From Armatimonadota bacterium (GTDB lineage: Bacteria; Armatimonadota; Fimbriimonadia; Fimbriimonadales; Fimbriimonadaceae), in contig JAFDWR010000003.1 in NCBI GenBank assembly GCA_018268355.1, forward strand, positions 248,001 to 312,000: a stretch of DNA of 64,000 bases. Direction: 5' to 3'. Shown here one piece after another: positions 1-8,433 of this stretch. Under the pieces are notes generated by a model. The model was not told the origin of the DNA, ran no database searches, and saw only the letters and a list, made by a program, of their open reading frames with translations. The translations under genes and the position numbers were made by a program. Within the stretch, counting starts at the first letter, position 1; every line of letters begins with the position of its first letter.

Positions 1-1
1 C

Positions 2-97
2 TCGATGGTGCCAACGGCCCTCCGCCAACTCGTGGCGCGGATGAACCGCGAAGGCATTTATTCACTCGGGGAACTCCGCGGGTCCGCACTCAGTTGA
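2..97 (+). CDS. C-terminal end of an unidentified protein (partial)
   Basis: An open frame enters from the left edge and stops with TGA at 95-97, giving about 31 residues ending in GELRGSALS. The piece is too short to assign to a family. It reads in the same direction as the rhomboid gene, which follows after 58 bases. Confidence 0.4.
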   Translation, partial: SMVPTALRQLVARMNREGIYSLGELRGSALS

Positions 98-155
98 TTT
101 CACGGAAGGTTGCGGCGACCTTCGCGAGCGTCCTTAGTACACTAGTCAGAAGCCC

Positions 156-839
156 ATGTTGCCGATTCGCGACGATCGCGCCCACCGAACAATCCCGTAT
201 GTGACGTGGGCACTCTTGGGTCTCAACCTCCTACTTTTCCTTTGGGACCGTCAAGGAAGGGTCTTCGGGCCAAACCTCATCTTCAGCGATCTCGCGATGC
301 GGCCGAGCGAGGTCGTCGGCGCGATCAAGGGTCCCGACCGCTTCGCGATCGTCACGATCTTCACGAGCATGTTCCTCCACGGAAGCCTGCTCCACCTCTT
401 CGGAAACGGCGTCTTCCTGATGGTCTTCGGGCCTTCGGTCGAGGCGGCGATGGGCTCCTGGCGGTTCGCCTTGTACTACCTGGGCTGGGGCATCTTCGCC
501 GCAATGACCCACACCTTTGTCGATCCCCACTCGATTGTCCCCACCATTGGGGCGAGCGGCGCGATTGGCGGTGTCCTTGGTGCCTACTTCCTTCTCTTTC
601 CCAGCAGCAAGATCGAGATCGTCATTCCCATCCTCGCCTTCCTTTCTTTTGAGGTCGCGGCGTACATTGTTCTCGGCCTCTGGTTCGCCTATCAGATCTT
701 CATCCCCCAGGAGGGCGTTGCGAATTGGGCCCATGCGGGCGGATTCCTCGCCGGGATGATCACCGTTCTGCTCATGGGTGGGCGAGCGGTCATACTTTTA
801 GGCCGAGAGCAGGAGTTCGAAGATGACGATGATGCGTAA
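156..839 (+). CDS. Rhomboid-family intramembrane serine protease
   Basis: A 227-residue polytopic membrane protein of the rhomboid family, which cleaves transmembrane substrates inside the bilayer. The serine motif GASG places the nucleophile at about S134, and the partner histidine lies in WAHAGG at about H193. The upstream HLFGN motif (H80, N84) fits the oxyanion region. Six hydrophobic segments are recognisable, and the tail is acidic (FEDDDDA). A TACACT hexamer at 138-143 ends 12 bases before the ATG with no clear Shine-Dalgarno site, so the mRNA may have almost no leader. The 3' end overlaps the DUF5693 gene by 17 bases. The substrate is unknown. Confidence 0.9.
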   Translation: MLPIRDDRAHRTIPYVTWALLGLNLLLFLWDRQGRVFGPNLIFSDLAMRPSEVVGAIKGPDRFAIVTIFTSMFLHGSLLHLFGNGVFLMVFGPSVEAAMGSWRFALYYLGWGIFAAMTHTFVDPHSIVPTIGASGAIGGVLGAYFLLFPSSKIEIVIPILAFLSFEVAAYIVLGLWFAYQIFIPQEGVANWAHAGGFLAGMITVLLMGGRAVILLGREQEFEDDDDA

Positions 840-2664
840 GGTTTTTGATGGCGGCTGGCCGCGATGGTTCATCGTGAGCGCCGCGCTCACGCTCCTGCTT
901 TGTGCCTTTTCCATCCAAAAGCGGGTTCGAGTCGAGCGCAACAACCGAGCCACTGCCCTTGCGGTGGACATGGATGTCATCGAAACCCTTGCCGCCTCGG
1001 ACGGCCGAACGCTTCCCGAAGCGCTGAAGGACCTCCGGGCCCAAGGCGTTTACGCCGCGGTCATCAGCGAAGAAACACTTGGCGAGGTCATCCAGCGAAA
1101 TGACGCCCACGTCGAAGGCGATATGCTCGCGATCCCGGCCTCGGGTCGCCTCACCGAGCGAATCAAGAAGGGCGTCCTCGCCCGATTCCCGAAGGCGGAT
1201 TTCAAGACCCTCGAAGACGGCGGCCTCGTGATCGTGGGCGTTCCGATGAGCGACCTCCGCACGACGAGCCTTGGCATCGACCCCGACCTCAGCCGGACCG
1301 CTCGCGCCGCCGGAATGACCGTCATCGGACGGCTCGGCAACCCCCTCGGCGCGACCCCTGAATACATCGACAAGACGATCGGTTGGATGCGCCAGATGGG
1401 CGCGAAGGTGTTTCTGCCCCTAGGCGAGCAAGTTCTCGGTCGGCGCGAAGCCCTGAAATCCACCGTCGAGGCGCTCCGCAAGTACGGCGTTCTCTACGCC
1501 ACCCCCGAATTCACCAAGATTGGTGGCGACGCCAACATCGTCGACAACGCGCCCGAACTGGTCGTTCGGCTCCACTCGGCCCAAGCCGCCGAGCTCGACA
1601 AATTGCCCTATGAAGAAGCGGTCGACAGGTATGCAAAGGCGAGCCGAGAGCGGAACATGCGCATCTTGCTCATCCGGCCGGTGAGCAACTCGGGCACAAG
1701 CGGTATCGCCTCTCTCGCCAAGTTTGCGAAGGACATCCACGATTCGATCGTCCACGATGGCGGCGCGGTCGGCTTCATGAAGCCTTATCCCGACTCGGAG
1801 GTTTCGAGCTGGCTCAAGCTCCTCATCGTCCTGAGCCTCATCCCCGCCCTCGTTCTAGCTGCAAAGCTCGTGACCCAGTCTGATGCGATCACGCTCGTCG
1901 CCGCCGTCCTCGGGCTGCTTCTGGCGGTGGCGGGTCTGAAGATCGGCTTTGGGCTTGCCGCCCTGCTCGCAACGCTCGTCTATCCGATCCTCGCGGTCTG
2001 CTGGCTGCGGGAGCGCGGCGGCGATCATCCCTTCCTCGACCTCCTCGTGATGTGCGGGATCTCGGTGATCGGAGGCTTCGTCGTCGCCGGACTCCTGAAC
2101 GGCCTTCCCTATTTCATCAAGGCAAGCGAGTTCCAGGGCATCAAGGTCGCGGTGTTCGTCCCCATCCTCGTCGGGACGTGGCTCCTGTGTAACCACTTCT
2201 TCGACCTCAAGGCGGCCCTTCGGCACCCGATGACCTGGGTCGGCGCCCTCACCGCGATCGGCATCCTCGCCGCGCTGATGTTCATGAACAGTCGCACGGG
2301 CAACGACAACGCCGCGGGAGTCAGCGACATGGAGCTCAAGTTCCGCAACCTGCTCGACACCTTCCTGCCGGTCCGACCCCGAACCAAGTCGTTCCTCATC
2401 GGGCATCCTGCCCTCTTTGTCGGGCTTTCGCTCCTCGCTTACTGCCGACGTGCGGACGTGAAGAAGTGGATTCCCGTCGCGGTGGTGCTGATCTCAGCGG
2501 GTCTGATTGGTCAGACCGACATCGTCAATACCTTCTGCCATTTGCACACGCCTTTCATGTTAAGCCTGCTCCGGAACGCCGTCGGACTCGTTTTAGGTGT
2601 TATCCTAGGAGCTGTGATTTGGCAAGTGTTGAGGCGGCGATTCGAAAACAAGGTGAGTGCATAG
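823..2664 (+). CDS. DUF5693-family multi-pass membrane protein
   Basis: A 613-residue protein with one N-terminal membrane anchor (about residues 15-30), a soluble region of roughly 300 residues, and then seven or eight hydrophobic helices from about residue 330 to the end. The layout and the position directly before csaB match the DUF5693 family as I remember it; the function is unknown. The neighbourhood suggests a role in cell-envelope polysaccharide or S-layer attachment, which is inference. It overlaps the rhomboid gene by 17 bases and nearly abuts csaB, so the three genes probably form one operon. Confidence 0.7.
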   Translation: MTMMRKVFDGGWPRWFIVSAALTLLLCAFSIQKRVRVERNNRATALAVDMDVIETLAASDGRTLPEALKDLRAQGVYAAVISEETLGEVIQRNDAHVEGDMLAIPASGRLTERIKKGVLARFPKADFKTLEDGGLVIVGVPMSDLRTTSLGIDPDLSRTARAAGMTVIGRLGNPLGATPEYIDKTIGWMRQMGAKVFLPLGEQVLGRREALKSTVEALRKYGVLYATPEFTKIGGDANIVDNAPELVVRLHSAQAAELDKLPYEEAVDRYAKASRERNMRILLIRPVSNSGTSGIASLAKFAKDIHDSIVHDGGAVGFMKPYPDSEVSSWLKLLIVLSLIPALVLAAKLVTQSDAITLVAAVLGLLLAVAGLKIGFGLAALLATLVYPILAVCWLRERGGDHPFLDLLVMCGISVIGGFVVAGLLNGLPYFIKASEFQGIKVAVFVPILVGTWLLCNHFFDLKAALRHPMTWVGALTAIGILAALMFMNSRTGNDNAAGVSDMELKFRNLLDTFLPVRPRTKSFLIGHPALFVGLSLLAYCRRADVKKWIPVAVVLISAGLIGQTDIVNTFCHLHTPFMLSLLRNAVGLVLGVILGAVIWQVLRRRFENKVSA

Positions 2665-2665
2665 G

Positions 2666-3754
2666 GTGCCGACTCGACTCCTTCTCGCGGGCTACTTCGG
2701 TTGTGGCAACCTCGGCGATGACGCCATCATGCTGGGCTACTCCCAGGGTTTCGACTCGAAGCAGTTCGATATCACGGCGCTGAGCGGCGCACCAGAAGAG
2801 ACCTTCCGCAACTACGGCATTCCCAGCGTCGGTCGAAAGGACTTCCCCAAGATCAAGGAAGCGATCAGCAAGTGCGACGCCCTCGTCCTCCCCGGCGGAA
2901 GCATCTTCCAGGACGTCACCTCGACCAGAAGCGCCTACTACTATTTGAACCTCGTTCGACAAGCCAAAAACAGCGGTAAGAAGGTCTTCCTGCTCGGCCA
3001 GGGCGTCGGCCCGGTGCGAAAGTTCTTTGGCCGAAGGTGGACGGCCCAGGCCTACAACATGGCCGACCTCATCACCGTCCGCGACCCTGCGTCGATGACC
3101 CTTTTGAAGGAGCTCGGCGTCACCAAGCCGATCCGCGTCACCGCCGACTCTGCGTTGCTGCTCGGCGCGCCGGTCGGCACGGAAGACTCCCAGGGCTTCG
3201 CGGTGGGCCAGATGAAGACGGTGGGCATCAGCGTCCGACCACACGGCAAGGGCGACACCGTCGTCAAGCTCTTCGCTGACCTTGCTCGGCTGCTGTTCCA
3301 GAACGGCTACATGCCGGTGATGATCGAAATGGACCGCAACGAGGACGGACCGATGATCCTTGAGGTCGCCCGTCTGAACGGCGGCAAGGTCCCCGACATC
3401 CGCAAGCTCCAGACGCCCCAACAGCTTCAGCAACGACTCTCGCGCATGGATGGCGTGATCGCGATGCGCCTCCACGCGGGAATTCTCGCTGCGTCGGTCG
3501 GTGTGACTCCGTTCATGGTCAGCTACGACCCCAAGGTCACCGCCTTCGGTCGACTCCTTGATGTCCCTGCGCCCGGATTCGAAGGAATGACCGCCCAGCG
3601 GCTGTACGAACAGTTTGTCGCCTTCCAGAAGCAGCGAGTCGGACGCGACGAGTTCACGATGAAGAAGGTCGATGAGCTCCGCGCCGCCGCCGCGATGAAC
3701 GTGACCTATACGCTCGAAGCCTGCGGCGTCCGAACGCCTGCCGGCGTCGCCTAA
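2666..3754 (+). CDS. csaB: Polysaccharide pyruvyl transferase CsaB
   Basis: CsaB transfers pyruvate to a wall-associated polysaccharide, creating the ketal that SLH-domain S-layer proteins bind. The N-terminus GYFGCGNLGDDAI is the typical GYxGxGNxGD(D/E)A start of the family, and a conserved MRLHAG motif lies near residue 270. The length (362 residues) is normal. Two GTG codons are possible (2657 and 2666). I prefer 2666 because it begins just after the DUF5693 stop at 2664 and places the conserved motif close to the N-terminus. The 3' end interlocks with the converging phosphoesterase gene (CTAA, 3751-3754). Confidence 0.85.
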   Translation: MPTRLLLAGYFGCGNLGDDAIMLGYSQGFDSKQFDITALSGAPEETFRNYGIPSVGRKDFPKIKEAISKCDALVLPGGSIFQDVTSTRSAYYYLNLVRQAKNSGKKVFLLGQGVGPVRKFFGRRWTAQAYNMADLITVRDPASMTLLKELGVTKPIRVTADSALLLGAPVGTEDSQGFAVGQMKTVGISVRPHGKGDTVVKLFADLARLLFQNGYMPVMIEMDRNEDGPMILEVARLNGGKVPDIRKLQTPQQLQQRLSRMDGVIAMRLHAGILAASVGVTPFMVSYDPKVTAFGRLLDVPAPGFEGMTAQRLYEQFVAFQKQRVGRDEFTMKKVDELRAAAAMNVTYTLEACGVRTPAGVA

Positions 3755-4584
3755 CCCGAACGAAGGGTGAGGATGCTCACCTCGGGCGGGCAAAAGAGTC
3801 TGAACTTGGGTCCCACGGTACCGATGCCACGCGACACGTAAAGCGGCACCGCCGCGCCCGAATAAAAGCCCTTAATGAAGTTGCGCGCGCCCTTCGGCGT
3901 GTGGACACTAAACCCGCCGGGGAGGCAGATCTGGCCCCCGTGCGAGTGACCGCTCAGTTGCAGGCTCACGTTCGATGAGTTCTGGTCCACGTAGTCCGGT
4001 TCGTGGACGAGGCTGATGTAGCTCTTCGAAGCGCCCGATTCGCGGACCACGCTCCAGTCCGGCTTGCCTCGAAGGGGGTCGTCCACGCCCGAGATCGTGA
4101 TGCCCTGCACCTCGACTCGCTTATTAACGAGCACATTCCAGCCCGTCGATTCGATGGTCGAAATCAGGTCTTTCTGGCCATAGGCGAGCTTGTCGTGGTT
4201 GCCGAGGATCGCAAGCTTGGGAATCGTCGTATCGCGCAGGGCCTCAAAGGCTTTCGAGATGAAAGGGTAGTAGTTGGCGAGGCCGGTGCTGGTGAAGTCG
4301 CCGAGGTGGACGAGGATGTCCGGCTTTTCCTTGAGCGCGAGCTCGACCGCCTGTTGAGTCAGCGCGACCACGCCTTCATCATCAAGATGGACGTCGGCGA
4401 GGACGGCAACCTTCACGCCGTCGGCATCCCATTGGGGCAGCCGAAGTTCGCGGCGCTCGACCTGGATTCGTCGGGAGTTCAAGTCGCCATAGCAAGCAAG
4501 GCCCAAACCCGCCAACGCGCCCATTCCGAGCACCTGGCGGCGACTGAGGGCTGGCTTGCGCCGATCTTGATCCACGGGAGTCAT
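3751..4584 (-). CDS. Tat-exported calcineurin-like metallophosphoesterase
   Basis: A 277-residue two-metal phosphoesterase of the YkuE/YaeI type. The ligand motifs occur in order: DVH at 64-66, GD at 95-96, GNHD at 128-131, and GHSHGG from 212. The N-terminus SRRQVLGMG followed by a hydrophobic stretch is a twin-arginine signal, with a Cys at residue 31 (LACYG) that might be lipid-modified, so the enzyme probably acts outside the cytoplasm. The frame is open further upstream, but that part overlaps glcF on the other strand; the ATG at 4584 puts the Tat motif at the right place. The substrate may be a lipid-linked phosphate as in YaeI, but this is not shown. Confidence 0.85.
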   Translation of the reverse strand: MTPVDQDRRKPALSRRQVLGMGALAGLGLACYGDLNSRRIQVERRELRLPQWDADGVKVAVLADVHLDDEGVVALTQQAVELALKEKPDILVHLGDFTSTGLANYYPFISKAFEALRDTTIPKLAILGNHDKLAYGQKDLISTIESTGWNVLVNKRVEVQGITISGVDDPLRGKPDWSVVRESGASKSYISLVHEPDYVDQNSSNVSLQLSGHSHGGQICLPGGFSVHTPKGARNFIKGFYSGAAVPLYVSRGIGTVGPKFRLFCPPEVSILTLRSG

Positions 4585-4641
4585 TGTGAACGCAAAACAG
4601 CGTAGCCGACCGTTTTGTTCCGGCTGAGTACACTCGAATTG

Positions 4642-5838
4642 ATGGGCCACCTGGGCGACCTTACAACGCAGTGCATCCGATGTGGATTCTGCTTGGAGTC
4701 CTGCCCCACCTTTGTCGAAACCGGGGACGAAACCGAATCGCCCCGAGGCCGAATCTATCTCGTCCGAAGCGTCGAAGAAGGCAAGCTGACCTGGGATGAC
4801 GCGCGTCCCCACCTCGACCTTTGCCTCGGATGCCGTGCGTGCGAAACTGCCTGCCCCAGTGGCGTGCAGTACGGCGAGATCTTGGAACTCGCCCGGGCGA
4901 AGCTGCCTCGGCGAAGCGGAGTCAAGCAGCTTCTCCACGGCCTCACCGACCCCGGCCGCGCTTCGCTCCAATTCAAGCTTGCCGGACTGCTTCCCGGTCG
5001 CAAGGTGCCGCCTTTTGTCCAGCGGATGCTCTCCGACGAGCCCGCCGAGGCCGCGATCCCGAAGCCGATGAAGCCGGTCGCGTTCCCGCCACTCGACGAG
5101 TCCAAGTTGCCGCCCATCAAGGGCGAGGTGGCGTTGCTCCTGGGTTGCGTGATGCGCGTTTTGCACGACCCCGTACACCAGGCGACGAAGCGACTGCTGC
5201 GCCGCGTCGGCTATCGCACCGTGGAGATCGAGGCACCCTGCTGCGGCTCGCTGCACTTCCACGCCGGGCAGATCGACGAAGGACTCGCCTCCGCAAGGTC
5301 GCTCGCGGGCTCGGTGCCGAGCGGTGTCCCCGTGATTGTCGATAGTGCGGGCTGCGGCAGCGCGATGAAGGAGTACGGCAAGTTCGATTCCGAGCTAGAT
5401 CCCCTCGCCAAGCGCGTCTTTGATGCCAGTGAGTTTCTGCACCGCGAAGGGCTCGCCGCGGTTCTCGCCCAGCTCCCGTCAAAAGCCCTGCGCGTCACCT
5501 ACCACGACGCTTGTCACCTCGCCCATGGCCAGCGGATCACCCAACAGCCGCGCGAGCTGCTCCGTGCGATCCCGGGCCTGAACCTCATTGAACTCGAGGA
5601 AGCTGACCGCTGCTGTGGCAGTGCAGGGATCTACAACGTGGTCCAACCGGGCATGGCGCGCAGGCTGCTCGATCGCAAGTGGGGATTCATCCGCGCGACG
5701 GGTGCCCAAACGGTGGTCACCGGCAACCCCGGCTGTTATGAGTGGATTGAGCAGGCCTCGCGGGAGCAGGGCCACCCCATCGAAGTCGTCCACACGATGT
5801 CCTTCCTTGAAGGACAATTCAGCCTACAGTCTGGCTAG
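4642..5838 (+). CDS. glcF: GlcF-like (Fe-S)-binding oxidoreductase subunit
   Basis: 398 residues. Two 4Fe-4S motifs near the N-terminus (C11-x2-C14-x2-C17-x3-C21-P and a second CLGCRACETACP) are followed by two CCG domains (APCCGS and DRCCGSAG), the heterodisulfide-reductase-type fold of the iron-sulfur subunit of glycolate or lactate oxidase. It would pass electrons from a flavin subunit to the quinone pool. No GlcD/GlcE partner is adjacent. An in-frame TTG lies at 4615, but the ATG at 4642 is preferred because a TACACT hexamer (4629-4634) ends 7 bases before it. Confidence 0.8.
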   Translation: MGHLGDLTTQCIRCGFCLESCPTFVETGDETESPRGRIYLVRSVEEGKLTWDDARPHLDLCLGCRACETACPSGVQYGEILELARAKLPRRSGVKQLLHGLTDPGRASLQFKLAGLLPGRKVPPFVQRMLSDEPAEAAIPKPMKPVAFPPLDESKLPPIKGEVALLLGCVMRVLHDPVHQATKRLLRRVGYRTVEIEAPCCGSLHFHAGQIDEGLASARSLAGSVPSGVPVIVDSAGCGSAMKEYGKFDSELDPLAKRVFDASEFLHREGLAAVLAQLPSKALRVTYHDACHLAHGQRITQQPRELLRAIPGLNLIELEEADRCCGSAGIYNVVQPGMARRLLDRKWGFIRATGAQTVVTGNPGCYEWIEQASREQGHPIEVVHTMSFLEGQFSLQSG

Positions 5839-5939
5839 GCAAAAGGCCCCACCATTGGGGGCCGCTGGATACCAGACCTGCTCCCGACCGTCAGACCCAT
5901 ACTTTGGCGCCAAAGGCGCAGAACAACAGGAGCAACAAC

Positions 5940-6488
5940 ATGATTCAAAACTGGATGAGCTGGGAAGGTGGCACCGACTTTGTCGCCAAGACTGACCCGA
6001 GCCTCGATCAATTCAATGTCCTCTTGCACTTCGGTCGCATGGTTCACACGCCGGTCGGAAGCGCACCGAGCGGAATGATCCTTTGGGCACCAAACGGCAT
6101 GGGTCCGGATGCCATCGTTGGCTATGTCAGCGAGGACCCCGTCGTCGGTGCCTATTTTGGCCCGAACGTCTTCGCAGGCACTCCCTTCGAATCGGCCCCC
6201 GTCCTGAACGGAAAGATTGAGATCACCGATATTGAAGGCGGAATGCGCACCCGGGTCGAGGTCGCCGGACACGTTTTTGAGTTCGACCTCACCGACCTTG
6301 GCCCGACCGAATTGATCCACCGCGGGATGGGAGAACCGATGCCGTTTGCTCAGCAGGGCCTTGAGGCCGCTGCGGGGAAAGCAAGTCTGCGAGTGAATGG
6401 CGAGGACGTAAAAATCCACGTGCTTGAGCACGGCATCGCCGGTAACAGCGGCGCGATCGTATCGCCTTGCGGCGTCTACGCCCGCTAG
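5940..6488 (+). CDS. Conserved-looking protein of unknown function
   Basis: 182 residues starting MIQNWMSWEGG. I do not recognise the family. It has no signal peptide or membrane segment. It is rich in Gly, Pro and Asp, alternating short beta-like stretches with turns, and ends SPCGVYAR. The start is set by a strong AGGAG about 9 bases before the ATG at 5940; an earlier in-frame ATG at 5904 has no ribosome site. It stands alone between glcF and the nitrilase gene. Codon use matches the neighbours. Confidence 0.65.
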   Translation: MIQNWMSWEGGTDFVAKTDPSLDQFNVLLHFGRMVHTPVGSAPSGMILWAPNGMGPDAIVGYVSEDPVVGAYFGPNVFAGTPFESAPVLNGKIEITDIEGGMRTRVEVAGHVFEFDLTDLGPTELIHRGMGEPMPFAQQGLEAAAGKASLRVNGEDVKIHVLEHGIAGNSGAIVSPCGVYAR

Positions 6489-6509
6489 TCTGCGCGGTAA
6501 CCTAACCTC

Positions 6510-7376
6510 GTGAGCTTTCTCGCCGCATGCGCCTCTTTTGCCCCTCGGAAGGCCGAGGTCGAAGCCAATTTGGCAAGGATCGGCGAGATCGCTCACCAAG
6601 CCAGCGCCGAGGGCGTCGAACTCCTCCTCTTTCCGGAGACGATCACAACCGGCTACTTCCTCGAAGGTGGCGTCCTGGAAGCGTCCCTTACCGAGGCCGA
6701 ACTCCTCAAGCGGCTGGACGGCCTCCTGGCGGGGATTCAACGCCCGATCGACCTCGTCATCGGCTTCTACATGCGAGAAGGGGGCGACCTCCACAACGCG
6801 GCGGGCTACTTCACCTGGGATGGAAGCCGCACCTCGACGGTTTCGATCTACCGCAAGATCTTCCTCCCGACCTACGGCGTCTTCGACGAGGAGCGATTCA
6901 TCTCGCGCGGGCAGGAACTCGCCGTTTTCGACACGCGGCTTGGCCGGATGGCGATCCTGATCTGCGAAGACGTTTGGCACAGCATCATGCCGACCCTTTG
7001 CGCGCTGAAGGGCGCGCAGGTGATCCTCGTCCCCGCTGCTTCACCCGGGCGCGGGTTCAAGGGTGAGACGGTCAGCAACCTCGACCGCTACCACCGTCTG
7101 GTCCAGGCGATCAGCGAGGAGCACGGCGTCTTCACCATGAATTGCCAACTCGTCGGCTTCGAAGGAGGCAAGGGGTTCATCGGCGGGTCGTCCATCGTCG
7201 ACCCCTTCGGCAACATGCTGAACCAGGGTCCGATGCTCGAAGAGCACCTCACGCTGGCCACCATCGACCTCGACGCGATTTCGCTCGCGCGGTCCCAGCA
7301 ACCGCTCCTTCCAGACCTTCAAAACGCCCTCGGAATTCTTCAAAGGTCGCTTACAGCCATCGACCCGTCACTTTAG
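6510..7376 (+). CDS. Carbon-nitrogen hydrolase (nitrilase superfamily)
   Basis: 288 residues with the Glu-Lys-Cys triad: E43 in LLFPET, K116 in YRKIFLPTYGVFDE and C152 in ILICEDVWH. The YGVFDE and CEDVW contexts resemble the glutaminase-like amidase domain of NAD synthetase and related omega-amidases more than true nitrilases. The substrate is therefore an amide or carbamoyl compound that I cannot name. It begins with GTG, and a TAACCT hexamer (6498-6503) ends 6 bases before it with no Shine-Dalgarno site. It is likely monocistronic. Confidence 0.85.
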   Translation: MSFLAACASFAPRKAEVEANLARIGEIAHQASAEGVELLLFPETITTGYFLEGGVLEASLTEAELLKRLDGLLAGIQRPIDLVIGFYMREGGDLHNAAGYFTWDGSRTSTVSIYRKIFLPTYGVFDEERFISRGQELAVFDTRLGRMAILICEDVWHSIMPTLCALKGAQVILVPAASPGRGFKGETVSNLDRYHRLVQAISEEHGVFTMNCQLVGFEGGKGFIGGSSIVDPFGNMLNQGPMLEEHLTLATIDLDAISLARSQQPLLPDLQNALGILQRSLTAIDPSL

Positions 7377-7408
7377 GACAGGTCTTTCTACTAGGTTTCG
7401 ACTCTGGA

Positions 7409-7430
7409 ACAAGAATTCCTACATTCTTGT
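7409..7430. repeat. 8-bp perfect inverted repeat after the hydrolase gene
   Basis: ACAAGAAT and ATTCTTGT are separated by 6 bases, followed a few bases later by a short T run. It could be a weak terminator for the hydrolase gene or an operator for the PEP-CTERM gene that starts at 7491. The AT-rich arms argue against a strong terminator. Confidence 0.4.
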
Positions 7431-7490
7431 GATAAGGTTTTTAGGCTAGCAAAGCTCTAGCTGTGTATCAGCTTGGGTTTATGACTGGGG

Positions 7491-8258
7491 ATGAAATTTA
7501 TGAAGGGAACTCTTTCGATTCTTGCTTTGGCCATCGTGGCCAGCAGTGCGATGGCTCAGGTCGTCGTTTATGACAATCTTTCGGCTCCGTCGGCAGCTGT
7601 CAGCGGCTTCACCACCTCGCTGACCAATACCGGCGCAACCGCTGGCTCGTTCATCGGCCAGATGACCGCTGACGACATCACGCCGATTTCGGGCTTCGGT
7701 GGCGCGATCATGTCGGAGTGGCAGTTCACGATGCTGAACACCGATACTGTCAACGCGGTTTCGGTTCGACCTCGTGTCCGAATCTACGACTCGACTGGCG
7801 CTGGCGGCGGACCTGGAACGGTACTCGCAGCCGTCTCGTTCAACCCGATTTCGATCGCCGCAAATAGCTACTCGATCGTCACCGGCAACATGACGCCCAA
7901 CAACATTGCCCTCCCGAGCGGAACGTTCTGGTTTGGCATCGTTTACGATTCGGTTGGTAGCGGCGGCGCCGGTAACACCGGTGCAACGGCAGCTCAGGTT
8001 GCTGGTATGGGTCAGGTCGTTTTCAACGGCGGCCCGACGATCGGTTCGAGCGCGAACCAGATCTTCACCACCACCGCTGCTGGTTCGGCGACGGTCTCCT
8101 TTGCTTCGAACAGCCCCGCCGGCACGATTGGCGGCTTCGTTGGCGGTTCGCCCGTCGCGAACATGGGCATCAAGATCACCGTCGTTCCCGAGCCGGCCAC
8201 GATGACCGCGCTCGCCCTTGGTGGCCTCGCCCTTCTTCGACGCAAGCGCGCGAAGTAA
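7491..8258 (+). CDS. PEP-CTERM sorted secreted protein
   Basis: 255 residues. A signal peptide ends near SAMA-Q (residue 22), a Ser/Thr/Gly-rich beta-type body follows, and the C-terminus has the PEP-CTERM tripartite signal: VPEPATM, a hydrophobic helix, then RRKRAK. Exosortase would remove this tag during delivery to the cell surface or biofilm matrix. No exosortase gene is in the window. The body carries no recognisable enzymatic motif. The ATG at 7491 and an in-frame ATG three codons later are both possible starts. It is followed by a clear terminator. Confidence 0.85.
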   Translation: MKFMKGTLSILALAIVASSAMAQVVVYDNLSAPSAAVSGFTTSLTNTGATAGSFIGQMTADDITPISGFGGAIMSEWQFTMLNTDTVNAVSVRPRVRIYDSTGAGGGPGTVLAAVSFNPISIAANSYSIVTGNMTPNNIALPSGTFWFGIVYDSVGSGGAGNTGATAAQVAGMGQVVFNGGPTIGSSANQIFTTTAAGSATVSFASNSPAGTIGGFVGGSPVANMGIKITVVPEPATMTALALGGLALLRRKRAK

Positions 8259-8282
8259 GCAAGCTCTTCCTCCAAGAAAATC

Positions 8283-8320
8283 GAGGCGGCTCTGCAGCAA
8301 TGCAGAGCCGCCTCTTGCTT
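8283..8320 (+). terminator. Rho-independent terminator after the PEP-CTERM gene
   Basis: A perfect 14-bp GC-rich stem (8283-8296 with 8301-8314), a GCAA tetraloop and a TTGCTTTG tail. It lies 25 bases after the stop codon and isolates gyrB. Confidence 0.85.
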
Positions 8321-8433
8321 TGTTTCCCGGGCATCCTTCCTGCGGGCAAACACGTCCTTACACCAGGTACAATTTAGGTTCAAATTAGGCGTCGAAACCA
8401 CCTCGGATTCCGCCGATTCACCCCACGACAATC

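Noticed and set aside
5845-5863. Hairpin after glcF as its terminator
   Set aside because: The T run lies on the wrong side for plus-strand transcription, and the stem is only 6 bp; no minus-strand gene ends there.
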